Below are positions 7,511 through 15,725 of a DNA stretch of 49,429 bases, in pieces (the stretch's first letter is position 1; each line of letters starts with the position of its first letter). The translations under genes were made by a program, and so were the position numbers. The notes below the pieces were generated by a model that was not told the DNA's origin, made no database searches, and saw only the letters and a list, made by a program, of their open reading frames with translations. Source of the stretch: Pelotomaculum sp. PtaB.Bin104 (GTDB lineage: Bacteria > Bacillota > Desulfotomaculia > Desulfotomaculales > Pelotomaculaceae); assembly GCA_002067205.1 (NCBI GenBank), contig MVQL01000128.1, forward strand, positions 1 through 49,429, given 5' to 3'.

Positions 7511-8898
7511 GCCGCGTCACTTCTCCGTTTGCTAAAAGGTATGGTAATGATAAAGGTTGTCTCCTGTTCATCGCTTTTAACGTCAATGTCACCCTTGTAT
7601 TTGGTGACAATGTCTTTGATAATGGGCAGGCCCAGCCCGGAGTGCCCGGGCTTGGTGGTAAAGTTAGTCTCTAACAGGTTTTGCCTGACTTGCGGGTCGA
7701 TGGCGCCGGTGTTGGAGCAGGTGATCACGTAAGAGCCGCGCTCAAAGGTGATGGTCATGCTGATCTCCCCTTGCCCGCCGGCGCCTTCCTCCACGGCGTC
7801 CATGGCGTTGTCGATCAGGTTCCCCAGCAGGGAGCTGGCTTCCAGGGGGGTCAGCGGGATGTCTTGCAAGCTGCACTCAATGGATATATCCAGATCTATG
7901 TTTCTCGCTTCGGCCAGGCCCATTTTGGTGTTGAGCAGGGCGCTGATGCTGAGGTTGTCGGTCCTGATCAGCTCCCCGGTTTTTGTGGCCGTGCTGAACA
8001 GCTTTTCCGCAAAGTCCCGCGCCCGGTCATAGGAGCCGCTTTCCAGCAGGCCATAGACCGTTTGCAGTTGGTGGCGGAAGTCGTGCCGCTGCTTTCTGGA
8101 GGAGTCGACCAGTTGCTCGATTTGCTTTAAGTTATCCATGGCGCGTTTGGCCTCGTACTCCTTTTCGATGTACTTGCCGATCCTTTTCACGGCGCCGGTG
8201 GACAGTGCCGTTAAGACGGCAATAAACACGCCGTACAGCATGGTCAGGATGTTGAGCTGGTCGCTGGTGATGGTGTTGTATTTGTAAGCGATAAAAGCGG
8301 TGTTTAAGATCACCAGCAACAGCAGGGGCATCAGGATTACAAAATAAATCTGGAGATTTTGTTTGATATTCACGTCTGCCCCGATGATTTTTTGAAAATC
8401 TATACGCGAAAGGTATTCACCCGGGTGGCCGTATTCCTGGGAATAGCTGATCAGTGAAACGCCGGTAAACTTAAAGGTTAGGATAATCGCCAGCATCAAA
8501 AGCCCCTGCGGGACAAAAAACAGGATCCTTACCGCCGTGTTGTCCAGCACATAGTCGATGGAGTAACCCGACACATACAGCATAAAGGGCAAAACTACGG
8601 TTTCTACCGCACCGTAAACGATCAGGCCCATTAAGAGCACGATCATAGACACCCTGTACGGCAGGCGGGTGACCAGTAAAATGTTTAAGGTGAATAAAAG
8701 TATCTCTAGAATGGAGGTGAGCCCGAGGGGCACCGGCGCATTGCGTACTGCAAGAGAAATTATAGTTTGCAGGACCCCGATGATTAATAAGTCGCGCCAC
8801 CAGGGCCTGATCCCGATTAACAGGAAGCCCAGGGCTACGATCAGCATCGATTCAGGAAAGGAAACAAACAGCAGAGATAATATGTCCATCTGATCCAA
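7507..8898 (-). CDS. GHKL sensor histidine kinase (AgrC-like)
   Basis: The N-terminal half has six or seven hydrophobic segments up to about residue 240, as in peptide-sensing HPK10 kinases. A helix then carries the H-box RKQRHDFRHQ with His272, the N-box LLGNLIDNAMDAV and the glycine box GHSGLGLPI near the C-terminus. Length 463 residues. A TTG start at 8898 is spaced about 9 nt from GGAGAG; an in-frame ATG three codons downstream is an alternative. Predicted receptor for the peptide made from agrD. Confidence 0.92.
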   Translation of the reverse strand: MDQMDILSLLFVSFPESMLIVALGFLLIGIRPWWRDLLIIGVLQTIISLAVRNAPVPLGLTSILEILLFTLNILLVTRLPYRVSMIVLLMGLIVYGAVETVVLPFMLYVSGYSIDYVLDNTAVRILFFVPQGLLMLAIILTFKFTGVSLISYSQEYGHPGEYLSRIDFQKIIGADVNIKQNLQIYFVILMPLLLLVILNTAFIAYKYNTITSDQLNILTMLYGVFIAVLTALSTGAVKRIGKYIEKEYEAKRAMDNLKQIEQLVDSSRKQRHDFRHQLQTVYGLLESGSYDRARDFAEKLFSTATKTGELIRTDNLSISALLNTKMGLAEARNIDLDISIECSLQDIPLTPLEASSLLGNLIDNAMDAVEEGAGGQGEISMTITFERGSYVITCSNTGAIDPQVRQNLLETNFTTKPGHSGLGLPIIKDIVTKYKGDIDVKSDEQETTFIITIPFSKRRSDAA

Positions 8899-9205
8899 GG
8901 GTCATTACTCTCCTCTGCTTTTATTATTTAATTGACTTTTGCGGCTGGGCAAAGTAGGACTTTTTTATTTAACATATATTGTAAAGATTAGAACATTAAC
9001 CAAATAAATTATTAATTAAATAATATTTTACCATGATTAGGACATTTTTTGTTTAGTTTCTGCAAAATTTATCGGGATATAGGAAGGAAATATAAACTCA
9101 GGGTTAAATTACTCCAAAAATCGTGATATATAGTAATTATTATCAAAATTTGGTTTGATTAATAAGACTACTGCCGAATTAACGGCAGTGGTTTCTTTTT
9201 CCATT

Positions 9206-9233
9206 AAACCAAGGGGACGGTTCTCCCCCTTTG
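9206..9233 (-). repeat. dispersed palindromic repeat, copy 1
   Basis: On the minus strand it carries GGAGAACCGTCCCCTTGGTT, sharing the core GAGAACCGTCCCC with the copies at 11516 and 12271. Confidence 0.7.
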
Positions 9234-9267
9234 TTGAGCCCTTTTTGAGGACTAAGCCGAAACTTTA

Positions 9268-9292
9268 GGCCACCGGCTTCCGGCCGGTGGCC
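9268..9292 (-). terminator. hairpin after the cpsB-type gene
   Basis: GGCCACCGGC and its complement surround a short loop, 22 bp past the stop of the phosphatase gene. The T-run is poor (TAAAGTTT), so strength is uncertain. Confidence 0.6.
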
Positions 9293-9314
9293 TGTTTAGG
9301 TAAACTATTGCTTT

Positions 9315-10100
9315 TTAAAAAATACCTCTGAGATAATCAAATATGCTGCGCCTGGCGGGGTTTATCGGCTTGATTTCCTCTGCCTTTATCCGCTCTCCCC
9401 GGATGGCCAGGACCGGGTTCTCGTTGACCAGGCTCAGGGCCTGCGCCTCGCCGGCCAGCCTGGCTGCTTTTTTGAAGGCGTGCGTAAGCTCCGGTGCCCG
9501 GCCGGTGGCGGCATGGGCATCGGAGGCGATGAAGTGGGCGCAGCTTTGGGCCAGGAACTTGCGGGCGGTGGCTGCGGCCAGTGGCCCCAGCAGGCCCGAC
9601 AGGCTGCCGGCGGTCAGCTGGGCCAGGGCGCCCCGCCCGACCAGCTCGTGTAGTGCGGACGGGTCCCGGGCAAAGACGGAGTTGCGCTCCGGGTGAGCGA
9701 TGATTGGGGTCACCCCCTGCAGCTGGAGTTCGTAAAAAACGGGTAATGTAAAATCCGGGAGCAGCGTGGCGGGCAATTCCACCAGCAGGTAGCGCCCGGT
9801 GTCATTGATGGTCATCAGCTCGCCCCGGGACAGGCGCCCGGGCAGGTCCGGCTCCAGCAGGTATTCTGCCCCGGGCAGGATATCCAGGAAGATCCCTTCC
9901 TCCTGCAGCACTTGCCGGAAATTTTTCACCGCCTGCAGGATCCCTTCCTTGACGTTTGGATACTGCCCGGTCACGTGGGGTGTGGCCACCATGCAGCGGA
10001 TGCCGCCGGCAACGGCGCACCGGGCCATCGCCACAGCCTCGGCGGGGCTGGTCGCCCCGTCGTCGATGCCGGGCAGGATATGGCTGTGGATGTCGATCAT
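9315..10100 (-). CDS. PHP-type protein-tyrosine phosphatase (CpsB/CapC/YwqE)
   Basis: Metal-dependent phosphatase predicted to dephosphorylate the tyrosine kinase encoded at 3722-4447. It begins MIDIHSHILPGIDDGA, the metal-binding N-terminal motif of the family, and has ATPHV, IIAHPERN and IASDAHA as further ligand blocks. Length 261 residues is normal. It lies 28 bp downstream of the SLH gene rather than inside the polysaccharide operon where its partner kinase is, so the two may be produced under different controls. Confidence 0.93.
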   Translation of the reverse strand: MIDIHSHILPGIDDGATSPAEAVAMARCAVAGGIRCMVATPHVTGQYPNVKEGILQAVKNFRQVLQEEGIFLDILPGAEYLLEPDLPGRLSRGELMTINDTGRYLLVELPATLLPDFTLPVFYELQLQGVTPIIAHPERNSVFARDPSALHELVGRGALAQLTAGSLSGLLGPLAAATARKFLAQSCAHFIASDAHAATGRAPELTHAFKKAARLAGEAQALSLVNENPVLAIRGERIKAEEIKPINPARRSIFDYLRGIF

Positions 10101-10128
10101 TTATCAGGACCTACATTTTCTTAGAACC

Positions 10129-11166
10129 TTACATTTTAATAGTTATGGATACCGTGGATACATTTCCGGCAGCGTCTGTTAATGTGCCGGTATAGGTGGC
10201 TAAATTGCCTAGATACTTCCTAAGTGTGCTCATGTAAACTCCATCCGGCCCCACCATGCTTAATACATCGAACAGCTTAAGCTTATTGCTGCCTGCTTTA
10301 AGCTCCTGGTCAACCTCAACAGGCAGATTCAAAATGGGGATGGTGGTCTGCAGGTGCAATATCGCGTCCTCGGAAACATTGATTAAGCCCCTGTTTATAT
10401 TGGCACTGTCTTTAATTTTACTCAGGTTGATATTGCCTTGCAAGCCTTTGTGTGAAATATTGACCGTGTAAGGCTTATTTGATATGTAGATTACCGCAGA
10501 TTTAATTCTGGGTGGAGTTTTGTCTTTGCGGCCGCGCCGGTCTTCCCCGCGCGAATCCTCGAGTCTGTCACGCGCCCTTTGCAGGCTGGCCAGGGCTTCA
10601 GCACGTGTGAGCGGGTTCAGCGGTGAAAAAGTCTGGTCCGGGTAGCCCTTCATGAGACCGCTGCCAACCACCGCGGCTACACTTGTCTTGGCCCAGGCTC
10701 CAATGGCATCGTTATCCTTATAAGACTGCAAGGCGGTTTCGTCAGCGTTCCCCAGTCCCTGCAGCTTGGCCAGGATAGCGGCGACTTCCTGCCTGACGAT
10801 AGCGTTGTCCGGGCGTATGGTGTTGTCCTCATAGCCGGAGATATAGCCGGCAGCTATAGCTTTGGCTATTTCGTTATAAAACCAGTCAGTTGTTGAAATA
10901 TCTCCGAAAGTTGGGCTGGCCATGTCTGTCAGCCCGAACGCCCTGTTAATCAGAGTGAAAAATTCGGCCCTGGTGATGGGGTTGTCCGGCTTAAAGGTCC
11001 CGTCCGGGTACCCGCTGCTCAGCCCCTGACTGACACAGGTGCTGATTTCTTGCTGAGCCCAGTGCCCCTGGATATCTGAAGGCAAGGCAGCGGCCGCACC
11101 TGTCCAGGTAAATAACAGCATTGCCATTAAACAAAACCCTATTATTATCCTAACTTTTGCTGTCAT
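10129..11166 (-). CDS. S-layer-homology domain surface protein
   Basis: A signal peptide (about residues 1-28) is followed by three SLH repeats at about 29-72, 88-132 and 150-193, each with the family pattern (GYPDGTFKPDNPITRAEF in the first). These anchor proteins to pyruvylated secondary cell-wall polymer. A charged linker (RGEDRRGRKDK) leads to a C-terminal region of about 125 residues ending GTLTDAAGNVSTVSI, which looks like a beta-sandwich. Start supported by GGGAGG. The promoter carries phased TGTCTRAAA boxes like those of agrB. Confidence 0.92.
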   Translation of the reverse strand: MTAKVRIIIGFCLMAMLLFTWTGAAAALPSDIQGHWAQQEISTCVSQGLSSGYPDGTFKPDNPITRAEFFTLINRAFGLTDMASPTFGDISTTDWFYNEIAKAIAAGYISGYEDNTIRPDNAIVRQEVAAILAKLQGLGNADETALQSYKDNDAIGAWAKTSVAAVVGSGLMKGYPDQTFSPLNPLTRAEALASLQRARDRLEDSRGEDRRGRKDKTPPRIKSAVIYISNKPYTVNISHKGLQGNINLSKIKDSANINRGLINVSEDAILHLQTTIPILNLPVEVDQELKAGSNKLKLFDVLSMVGPDGVYMSTLRKYLGNLATYTGTLTDAAGNVSTVSITIKM

Positions 11167-11297
11167 AGAAATTCCTCCCGTTAAAACTTTATTTAGGTAA
11201 TGCTTCCTCCAATATTGTCTGCTTCAGCCCAAGACTCATGTATTTGGGCATCACCCCCAGGCCAACACATTTTTTCCTTGCGACAAATATTGCTATC

Positions 11298-11382
11298 AAT
11301 TTACCACTATTAGAAGAAAAATTCAACTAATTATGTCTAAAAGCCGCATTCTGATGTCTAAAATGTTTTTAGCTGTCTGAAT
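11298..11382 (-). promoter_or_regulatory. SLH-gene promoter with LytTR-type boxes
   Basis: Forward 9-mers TGTCTAAAA (11334), TGTCTAAAA (11355) and TGTCTGAAT (11374) are spaced 21 and 19 bp. On the minus strand, 4 bp after the last box is TAGTTGAAT, whose TTGAAT (11321-11326) serves as -35, then 17 bp and TAAATT (11298-11303). The layout copies the agrB promoter. The rest of the gap 11167-11587 holds a long SLH leader and repeat copy 2. Confidence 0.65.
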
Positions 11383-11515
11383 ATGCTATGGCTTGGAAAT
11401 GCCAAGAAAAATACATTGAACTCCTCATTGACGATTGCAAACACCATGTCATACACTATGTATAAGGTTAACGACGTCATTACGCAAATTAGGAGGTCCT
11501 CCATTTAACTGGGGC

Positions 11516-11542
11516 AAACCAAGAGAACCGTCCCCCTGGTTA
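11516..11542 (+). repeat. dispersed palindromic repeat, copy 2
   Basis: AAACCAAGAGAACCGTCCCC followed by CTGGTTA. The ends AACCA and TGGTT pair. Differs from copy 3 at one position within the shared stretch and lies in the same orientation on the other side of the small gene at 11588-12250. Confidence 0.75.
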
Positions 11543-11587
11543 CTGATTACAATAAATGCTTGGGCATGGAAAAGCGGGGAGAGTAAA

Positions 11588-12250
11588 ATGCGCAGGATAA
11601 TCCTTATATTGGCGGTTGTTTTCTTGCTTATGTTTGGGGCCGCGGCGGCACTGGCCCTTTATGCGCCGGGCTATTTTACCGGTCTGGCCCTTGATTGGGC
11701 CTTGCGGTCTAAGGCCGGAGTGGATTGGCAGCTGCCCGGGGAGGCCGGACGGCCGGGCGCCGGGCCTGGTGCTGGAAAATCTGCGGGAGACTTGCCCCGG
11801 GACGGCACTGCCGGAACAGGTCATGTCGCGCCACCGGCGGAAATTTTATCGCTCGCGCTGGCAGAGCAAAGAGATAAGCTTGCCCCGCCCGTTTACAGCC
11901 GTTACGACCTGATTGTGAGCAAGTACCAGGGTGAGTTCAGCGCCCAACAAGAGGAATACGAGCGGGAGCTAAACAAGCTGCTTGCCTCAGCCTTGCAGGA
12001 TTACCGGCTAGCGGGGAGCAACAGCTCCAGCCTGTTAAAAATATACGAACGCTATGCTCCGGCCGGGAAAGCTCTGGAATCCTCCTGTGACAGCCGGTTT
12101 TACAATTCCCTGGCTGAGATGGAGGCGGAACTGCAAGCAGAAAGCCTGCCCACCGGTGTGGTGGAGCAGGCCGGAAACAGTTATCTCAACCTCAAAAGCG
12201 AGCGCCGGCAGCAGCTTATCAACATGGCCAAGGAAAAATTGCAATCTTAA
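11588..12250 (+). CDS. small exported or membrane-anchored hypothetical protein
   Basis: The start at ATG 11588 follows GGGGAGAG. The longer frame from 11435 would run through the repeat and is rejected. The protein has about 220 residues: an N-terminal hydrophobic segment (about 2-25), a Gly/Pro-rich linker (RPGAGPGAGKSAGD), then a mostly helical, charged region with coiled-coil character (EFSAQQEEYERELNKLLAS). No family recognised. It is the only plus-strand gene between 1 and 25 kb and is bracketed by two near-identical direct repeats about 755 bp apart, which suggests it was inserted or mobilised as a unit. Confidence 0.7.
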   Translation: MRRIILILAVVFLLMFGAAAALALYAPGYFTGLALDWALRSKAGVDWQLPGEAGRPGAGPGAGKSAGDLPRDGTAGTGHVAPPAEILSLALAEQRDKLAPPVYSRYDLIVSKYQGEFSAQQEEYERELNKLLASALQDYRLAGSNSSSLLKIYERYAPAGKALESSCDSRFYNSLAEMEAELQAESLPTGVVEQAGNSYLNLKSERRQQLINMAKEKLQS

Positions 12251-12270
12251 GGCTGACAAAGCATTACCTG

Positions 12271-12297
12271 AAACCAGGAGAACCGTCCCCCTGGTTA
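12271..12297 (+). repeat. dispersed palindromic repeat, copy 3
   Basis: AAACCAGGAGAACCGTCCCC followed by CTGGTTA, with the same orientation as copy 2. It sits 3 bp past the thrS stop and could act as the terminator-like hairpin between the convergent genes. Confidence 0.75.
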
Positions 12298-12300
12298 GGG

Positions 12301-14223
12301 CTAATAGGCCTTGGTTTTGATTTCTTCCAGCAGCATCGCCTCAAAGTCGGCTACCGGCATGGCGCCTAGATCTCCCTTGGTGCGGTGGCGCACGGCCACG
12401 GCGTCCTGGCCGGCCTCTTTATCTCCGGTCACCAGCATGTAGGGGATTTTTTGGGCCTGTGCCTCGCGGATTTTATAGCCGATTTTTTCGTTGCGGGAGT
12501 CCAGCTCCACCCTCACCCCGGCTTTCTCCAGCCGGTCGGCTACCCCGCGGGCGTATTCCGCGTGGCGGTCGGTGATCGGGATCACCCGGGCCTGCACCGG
12601 CGCGAGCCAGGCGGGGAAGGCCCCGGCATAGTGCTCGGTGAGGATGCCGATGAAGCGCTCGAGACTGCCGAAGACTACCCGGTGGATCATCACCGGCTGG
12701 TGCTTCTGACCGTCCTCGCCGATGTAGCTCAGGTTGAATTTCTCCGGCATCTGGAAGTCCAGCTGGATCGTGCCGCACTGCCAGGTGCGCCCCAGGGAGT
12801 CCTCCAGGTGGAAGTCGATCTTCGGGCCGTAGAAGGCGCCGTCGCCCTCGTTTATGGTATAGTTCAGCCCTTTCACCTCCAGGGCGTCGCGCAGCGCCGC
12901 AGTGGCCATCTCCCAGATTTCCTCCGAGCCCATCGCCTTTTCCGGCCTGGTGGAGAGCTCCACGTGATAAGGGAAGCCAAAGGTTTTATAAAAATCATTG
13001 ATCATATCAATGACTCCGATGATTTCGTCCTTGATCTGGGAGGGCAGCATGAAGATGTGGGCGTCGTCTTGGGTGAAGCAACGCACCCGCATCAGGCCGT
13101 GCAGCACTCCGGACATTTCGTGCCGGTGCACCAGGCCCAGCTCGGCCAGCCGGATGGGCAAATCCCGGTAGCTGCGCAGCTTACCGGCGTAGATCAGGAT
13201 GCCGCCGGGGCAGTTCATCGGCTTGACCGCGAAGTCGCCCTCGTCAATTTTGGTGAAGTACATATTTTCCCGGTAATGATCCCAGTGCCCGGACTGCTCC
13301 CACAGCGAGCGGCTTAGGATCACCGGGGTGCGGATTTCCTGGTAGCCTCTTTTTTTGTGCTCCTCCCGCCAGTAGTTCTCCAGCTCGTTCCTGAGGATCA
13401 TGCCCTTAGGGTGGAAAAAGGGGAAGCCCGGCCCCTCGTCCCGCAGGCTGAACAGGTCCAGCTCGGCGCCCAGCTTGCGGTGGTCGCGCCGCTTGGCCTC
13501 CTCAATGCGGAACAGGTACTCCTCCAGCATGGATTTTTTCGGGAAGGAGGTGCCGTAAATCCGCTGCAGCATCTTGTTTCGCTCGTTGCCGCGCCAGTAA
13601 GCCCCGGCGATGTTCATCAGTTTGACGGACTTCAGCCGCCCGGTGGAGGGCACGTGGGGCCCCGCGCACAGGTCGGTGAAGTCGCCCTGTCGGTAGAAGG
13701 ACAGGTTGGCGTCCTCCGGCAGGTCTTCAATCAGCTCCACCTTGTAGGTCTGGCCGTTGTTCCTGAAGTAGTCCAGTGCCTCGGGCCGGTCCATTTCGAA
13801 CCGCTCAAAGGGCAGGTTGGCCTTGATGATGGCCTCCATTTCCTTTTCGATTTCCGCAAGATCTGCAGGGGTGAAGTTCTTGTCGGTCTCGAAGTCGTAG
13901 TAATAACCGTCGGCAATGGCCGGCCCGATGGCAAAGCGCACGCCGGGGAACAGCTTCTGCACGGCCTGGGCCATCACGTGGGAGGTGCTATGCCGGTGGG
14001 CCTTCCGGCCCGCCTCGTCGTCAAAAGTGAGAAATTCCACCTGGGCGTCCCGGCTGAGCGTGCTCTTCAAATCCACCACCTGGCCGTCCACCCGGGCCAC
14101 CAGGACCTCCTTGGCCAGGCGCGGGCTGATGCTCTTGGCGATTTCCAAAAGTGTGGCCCCGGCCGGCTGCTCAAGCGATGAGCCGTCAGGGAGCGTGATC
14201 TTGATTTGGTTGTCTTCACTCAT
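12301..14223 (-). CDS. thrS: threonyl-tRNA synthetase
   Basis: Charges tRNA-Thr. Domains in order: TGS (about 1-62), the editing domain with HSTSHVMAQAV, the class II catalytic core with the zinc ligand region CPGGILIYAG and HRHEMSG, the motif-3 region near the end of the core, and the C-terminal anticodon-binding domain (ARVIPITDRH). I choose ATG 14223, preceded by AAGGA at good spacing, over the GTG three codons upstream. About 640 residues is typical. Regulated by the T-box leader at 14314-14570, and followed at the other side by ytxC as in Bacillus. Confidence 0.98.
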   Translation of the reverse strand: MSEDNQIKITLPDGSSLEQPAGATLLEIAKSISPRLAKEVLVARVDGQVVDLKSTLSRDAQVEFLTFDDEAGRKAHRHSTSHVMAQAVQKLFPGVRFAIGPAIADGYYYDFETDKNFTPADLAEIEKEMEAIIKANLPFERFEMDRPEALDYFRNNGQTYKVELIEDLPEDANLSFYRQGDFTDLCAGPHVPSTGRLKSVKLMNIAGAYWRGNERNKMLQRIYGTSFPKKSMLEEYLFRIEEAKRRDHRKLGAELDLFSLRDEGPGFPFFHPKGMILRNELENYWREEHKKRGYQEIRTPVILSRSLWEQSGHWDHYRENMYFTKIDEGDFAVKPMNCPGGILIYAGKLRSYRDLPIRLAELGLVHRHEMSGVLHGLMRVRCFTQDDAHIFMLPSQIKDEIIGVIDMINDFYKTFGFPYHVELSTRPEKAMGSEEIWEMATAALRDALEVKGLNYTINEGDGAFYGPKIDFHLEDSLGRTWQCGTIQLDFQMPEKFNLSYIGEDGQKHQPVMIHRVVFGSLERFIGILTEHYAGAFPAWLAPVQARVIPITDRHAEYARGVADRLEKAGVRVELDSRNEKIGYKIREAQAQKIPYMLVTGDKEAGQDAVAVRHRTKGDLGAMPVADFEAMLLEEIKTKAY

Positions 14224-14313
14224 TGTTAACACATCCTTCTATGGTATGACCAAGTTATTGGTGCTAATGGTCACACTTAATTTTTACATTATCAAACCAA
14301 AGCCTGAAGCAGC

Positions 14314-14570
14314 AAAAAACCCGCCGCCTGAATGCCGTCAGGGGCGGGATTATCCCGTGGTTCCACCCTGGTTAGGAAAAAACACTTCTTCCTCACTCCA
14401 GTGACAGGTAACGGCTGTCTTCCGGCGCGGCTTACTGCTAGTTCAGCCGGCGGCTCAAAGGTGGTCTTCAGCCTGTCGCTCCCCAAAGGCGCTTGCAGCC
14501 GGGGGCGCCTTCTCTCTAGTGGGTGCTAAGCGGGCCTACTCTTCCTTTTCAACACCAGTTTGCAATATTA
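14314..14570 (-). promoter_or_regulatory. T-box leader of thrS with terminator
   Basis: The minus strand carries the T-box sequence AGGGTGGAACCACG (14355-14369), which pairs with the uncharged tRNA acceptor end. It is followed by a terminator with CCCGCC/GGCGGG arms and six Ts (14314-14348). Upstream are GAAGAGTAG and AGAGAG, typical of stem I. A Thr codon ACT at 14440-14442, in the context TGAACTAGC, is the likely specifier. Uncharged tRNA-Thr should favour the antiterminator. Confidence 0.93.
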
Positions 14571-14575
14571 CTTCT

Positions 14576-14605
14576 ATTATATTAGACGGGTATGATTATT
14601 GTCAA
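14576..14605 (-). promoter_or_regulatory. thrS promoter
   Basis: TTGACA (14600-14605), an 18-bp spacer and TATAAT (14576-14581) on the minus strand, just upstream of the T-box leader. Confidence 0.75.
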
Positions 14606-14658
14606 TAAACGTCATTTAATTTCCGGTTTCCCCTGCTTTAGCCTCTTTGCAGCGAAAG

Positions 14659-14697
14659 TAAAAAAAATAACCCGCCGCTGACACTTTTCAGAGGCGG
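14659..14697 (-). terminator. terminator after ytxC
   Basis: The minus strand reads CCCGCC, a loop of about 14 nt and GGCGGG, then TTATTTTTTTT. A clear rho-independent terminator, 18 bp past the gene. Confidence 0.88.
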
Positions 14698-14714
14698 GAT
14701 TAATAAAACGTTGG

Positions 14715-15617
14715 CTAATTTTTTACCCGGGTGGTGCACAGGTCACAGCCCGTGCACTCTTTCAGCCGCTCGCCAAACACGCTCCTAATCGTCGACAGGG
14801 TCGCCGCAGGAATATGTTCATTGCAATAGTGCAGGACCACTTCTCTAGGCGCGATGGTGACCAAGGCGCTGACCAGCAGGTCCTCGCAATTGATCTCGCC
14901 TTCGATCAGGTCCACGAAAAAACCGCCTACCTGGTCGCTTTTGACCGGCCTCAGCTGGTCGTCAAACAGGCAATAGTCCCCGTTGGAGCTGTTCAGCACG
15001 TGCACAACGCCCAACCGCGGCTCCTGGGTTTCCACGAAATATTTTAACAGCTGGATAAACTCTTTGTATTCCCTTTCCATCAGGAAATCGTCAACAGCCT
15101 TTTCCGCGGCCTCCTTCAGCTCGCCCAAGTACTCCTTGAGCCTGAAGCGGATAAAGCCGTCGATCACAATATTGTTATTGGAGCGCAGGAATTCATTAAT
15201 TTTATGGATGATCTCGTTTTTCCGCTTGAACCAGTATATAGATTTGCACGGTCCGTCCGCGTTATTATTGATGTTGAGGATAGCCTGGCTAAAAATGGTC
15301 TCCTTATCTTCTTCCGCGAAATAGTAGTAATTTTCCCTGATGATATTTTTTAACAGCATTGCTTCCCAGTGGGACATGATAATGTCCGATATAACCTCGG
15401 CGATAAGGTTTTTTAACAGGGCCTGGTTATCCGCGTCCCCCTGCCCGCGGCCACGGAAATCAGCAAAGCGGCAGTTTAAAAAGGTAAGCTTTCCGGCAGG
15501 GCTTTCGTCCAGATTCAGCACCAGCCCGTTTTTTTCAAAGGGCTTCGTTTCCTGGCCCAGCCTGGCTTTGAGCAAGTCGATGTGCTGCGAGGCGCCGATG
15601 GAAATAATCTGGGCCAA
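14715..15617 (-). CDS. ytxC: YtxC-like sporulation protein
   Basis: Resembles the YtxC family of spore formers, whose gene is next to thrS in Bacillus and relatives; the same order here supports the call. The protein is soluble, with a long helical middle and a C-terminal block (FGERLKECTGCDLCTTR) containing a CxxC pair. The biochemical role is unknown in the family. I prefer the TTG at 15617 after the GGGGGG stretch to the TTG at 15638 that lies within it. About 300 residues. Confidence 0.8.
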   Translation of the reverse strand: MAQIISIGASQHIDLLKARLGQETKPFEKNGLVLNLDESPAGKLTFLNCRFADFRGRGQGDADNQALLKNLIAEVISDIIMSHWEAMLLKNIIRENYYYFAEEDKETIFSQAILNINNNADGPCKSIYWFKRKNEIIHKINEFLRSNNNIVIDGFIRFRLKEYLGELKEAAEKAVDDFLMEREYKEFIQLLKYFVETQEPRLGVVHVLNSSNGDYCLFDDQLRPVKSDQVGGFFVDLIEGEINCEDLLVSALVTIAPREVVLHYCNEHIPAATLSTIRSVFGERLKECTGCDLCTTRVKN

Positions 15618-15725
15618 CTGGCTATTACCCCCCTTCAACTGCTGTAAATTAGAGTTTCATCATATAATGGCGGCTTAAAGCAAGTTGGTTGCTACATCTT
15701 ATATTATACTAAGGGGTGGTCGATT

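Larger units (their letters stand above)
8899..9314. other. AT-rich intergenic region ahead of the kinase gene
   Basis: About 416 bp without a gene. It should contain the kinase promoter, which I cannot place. A palindrome ACTGCCG...CGGCAGT (9170-9189) followed on the plus strand by a T-rich run looks like a terminator although no plus-strand gene precedes it. The dispersed repeat at 9206 and the hairpin at 9268 are listed separately. Confidence 0.5.

Noticed and set aside
12385..14181. Long plus-strand ORFs over thrS, and similar ones over polA, htpX, mutM and the dehydratase gene
   Set aside because: They are mirror frames of GC-rich, strongly conserved genes on the other strand.
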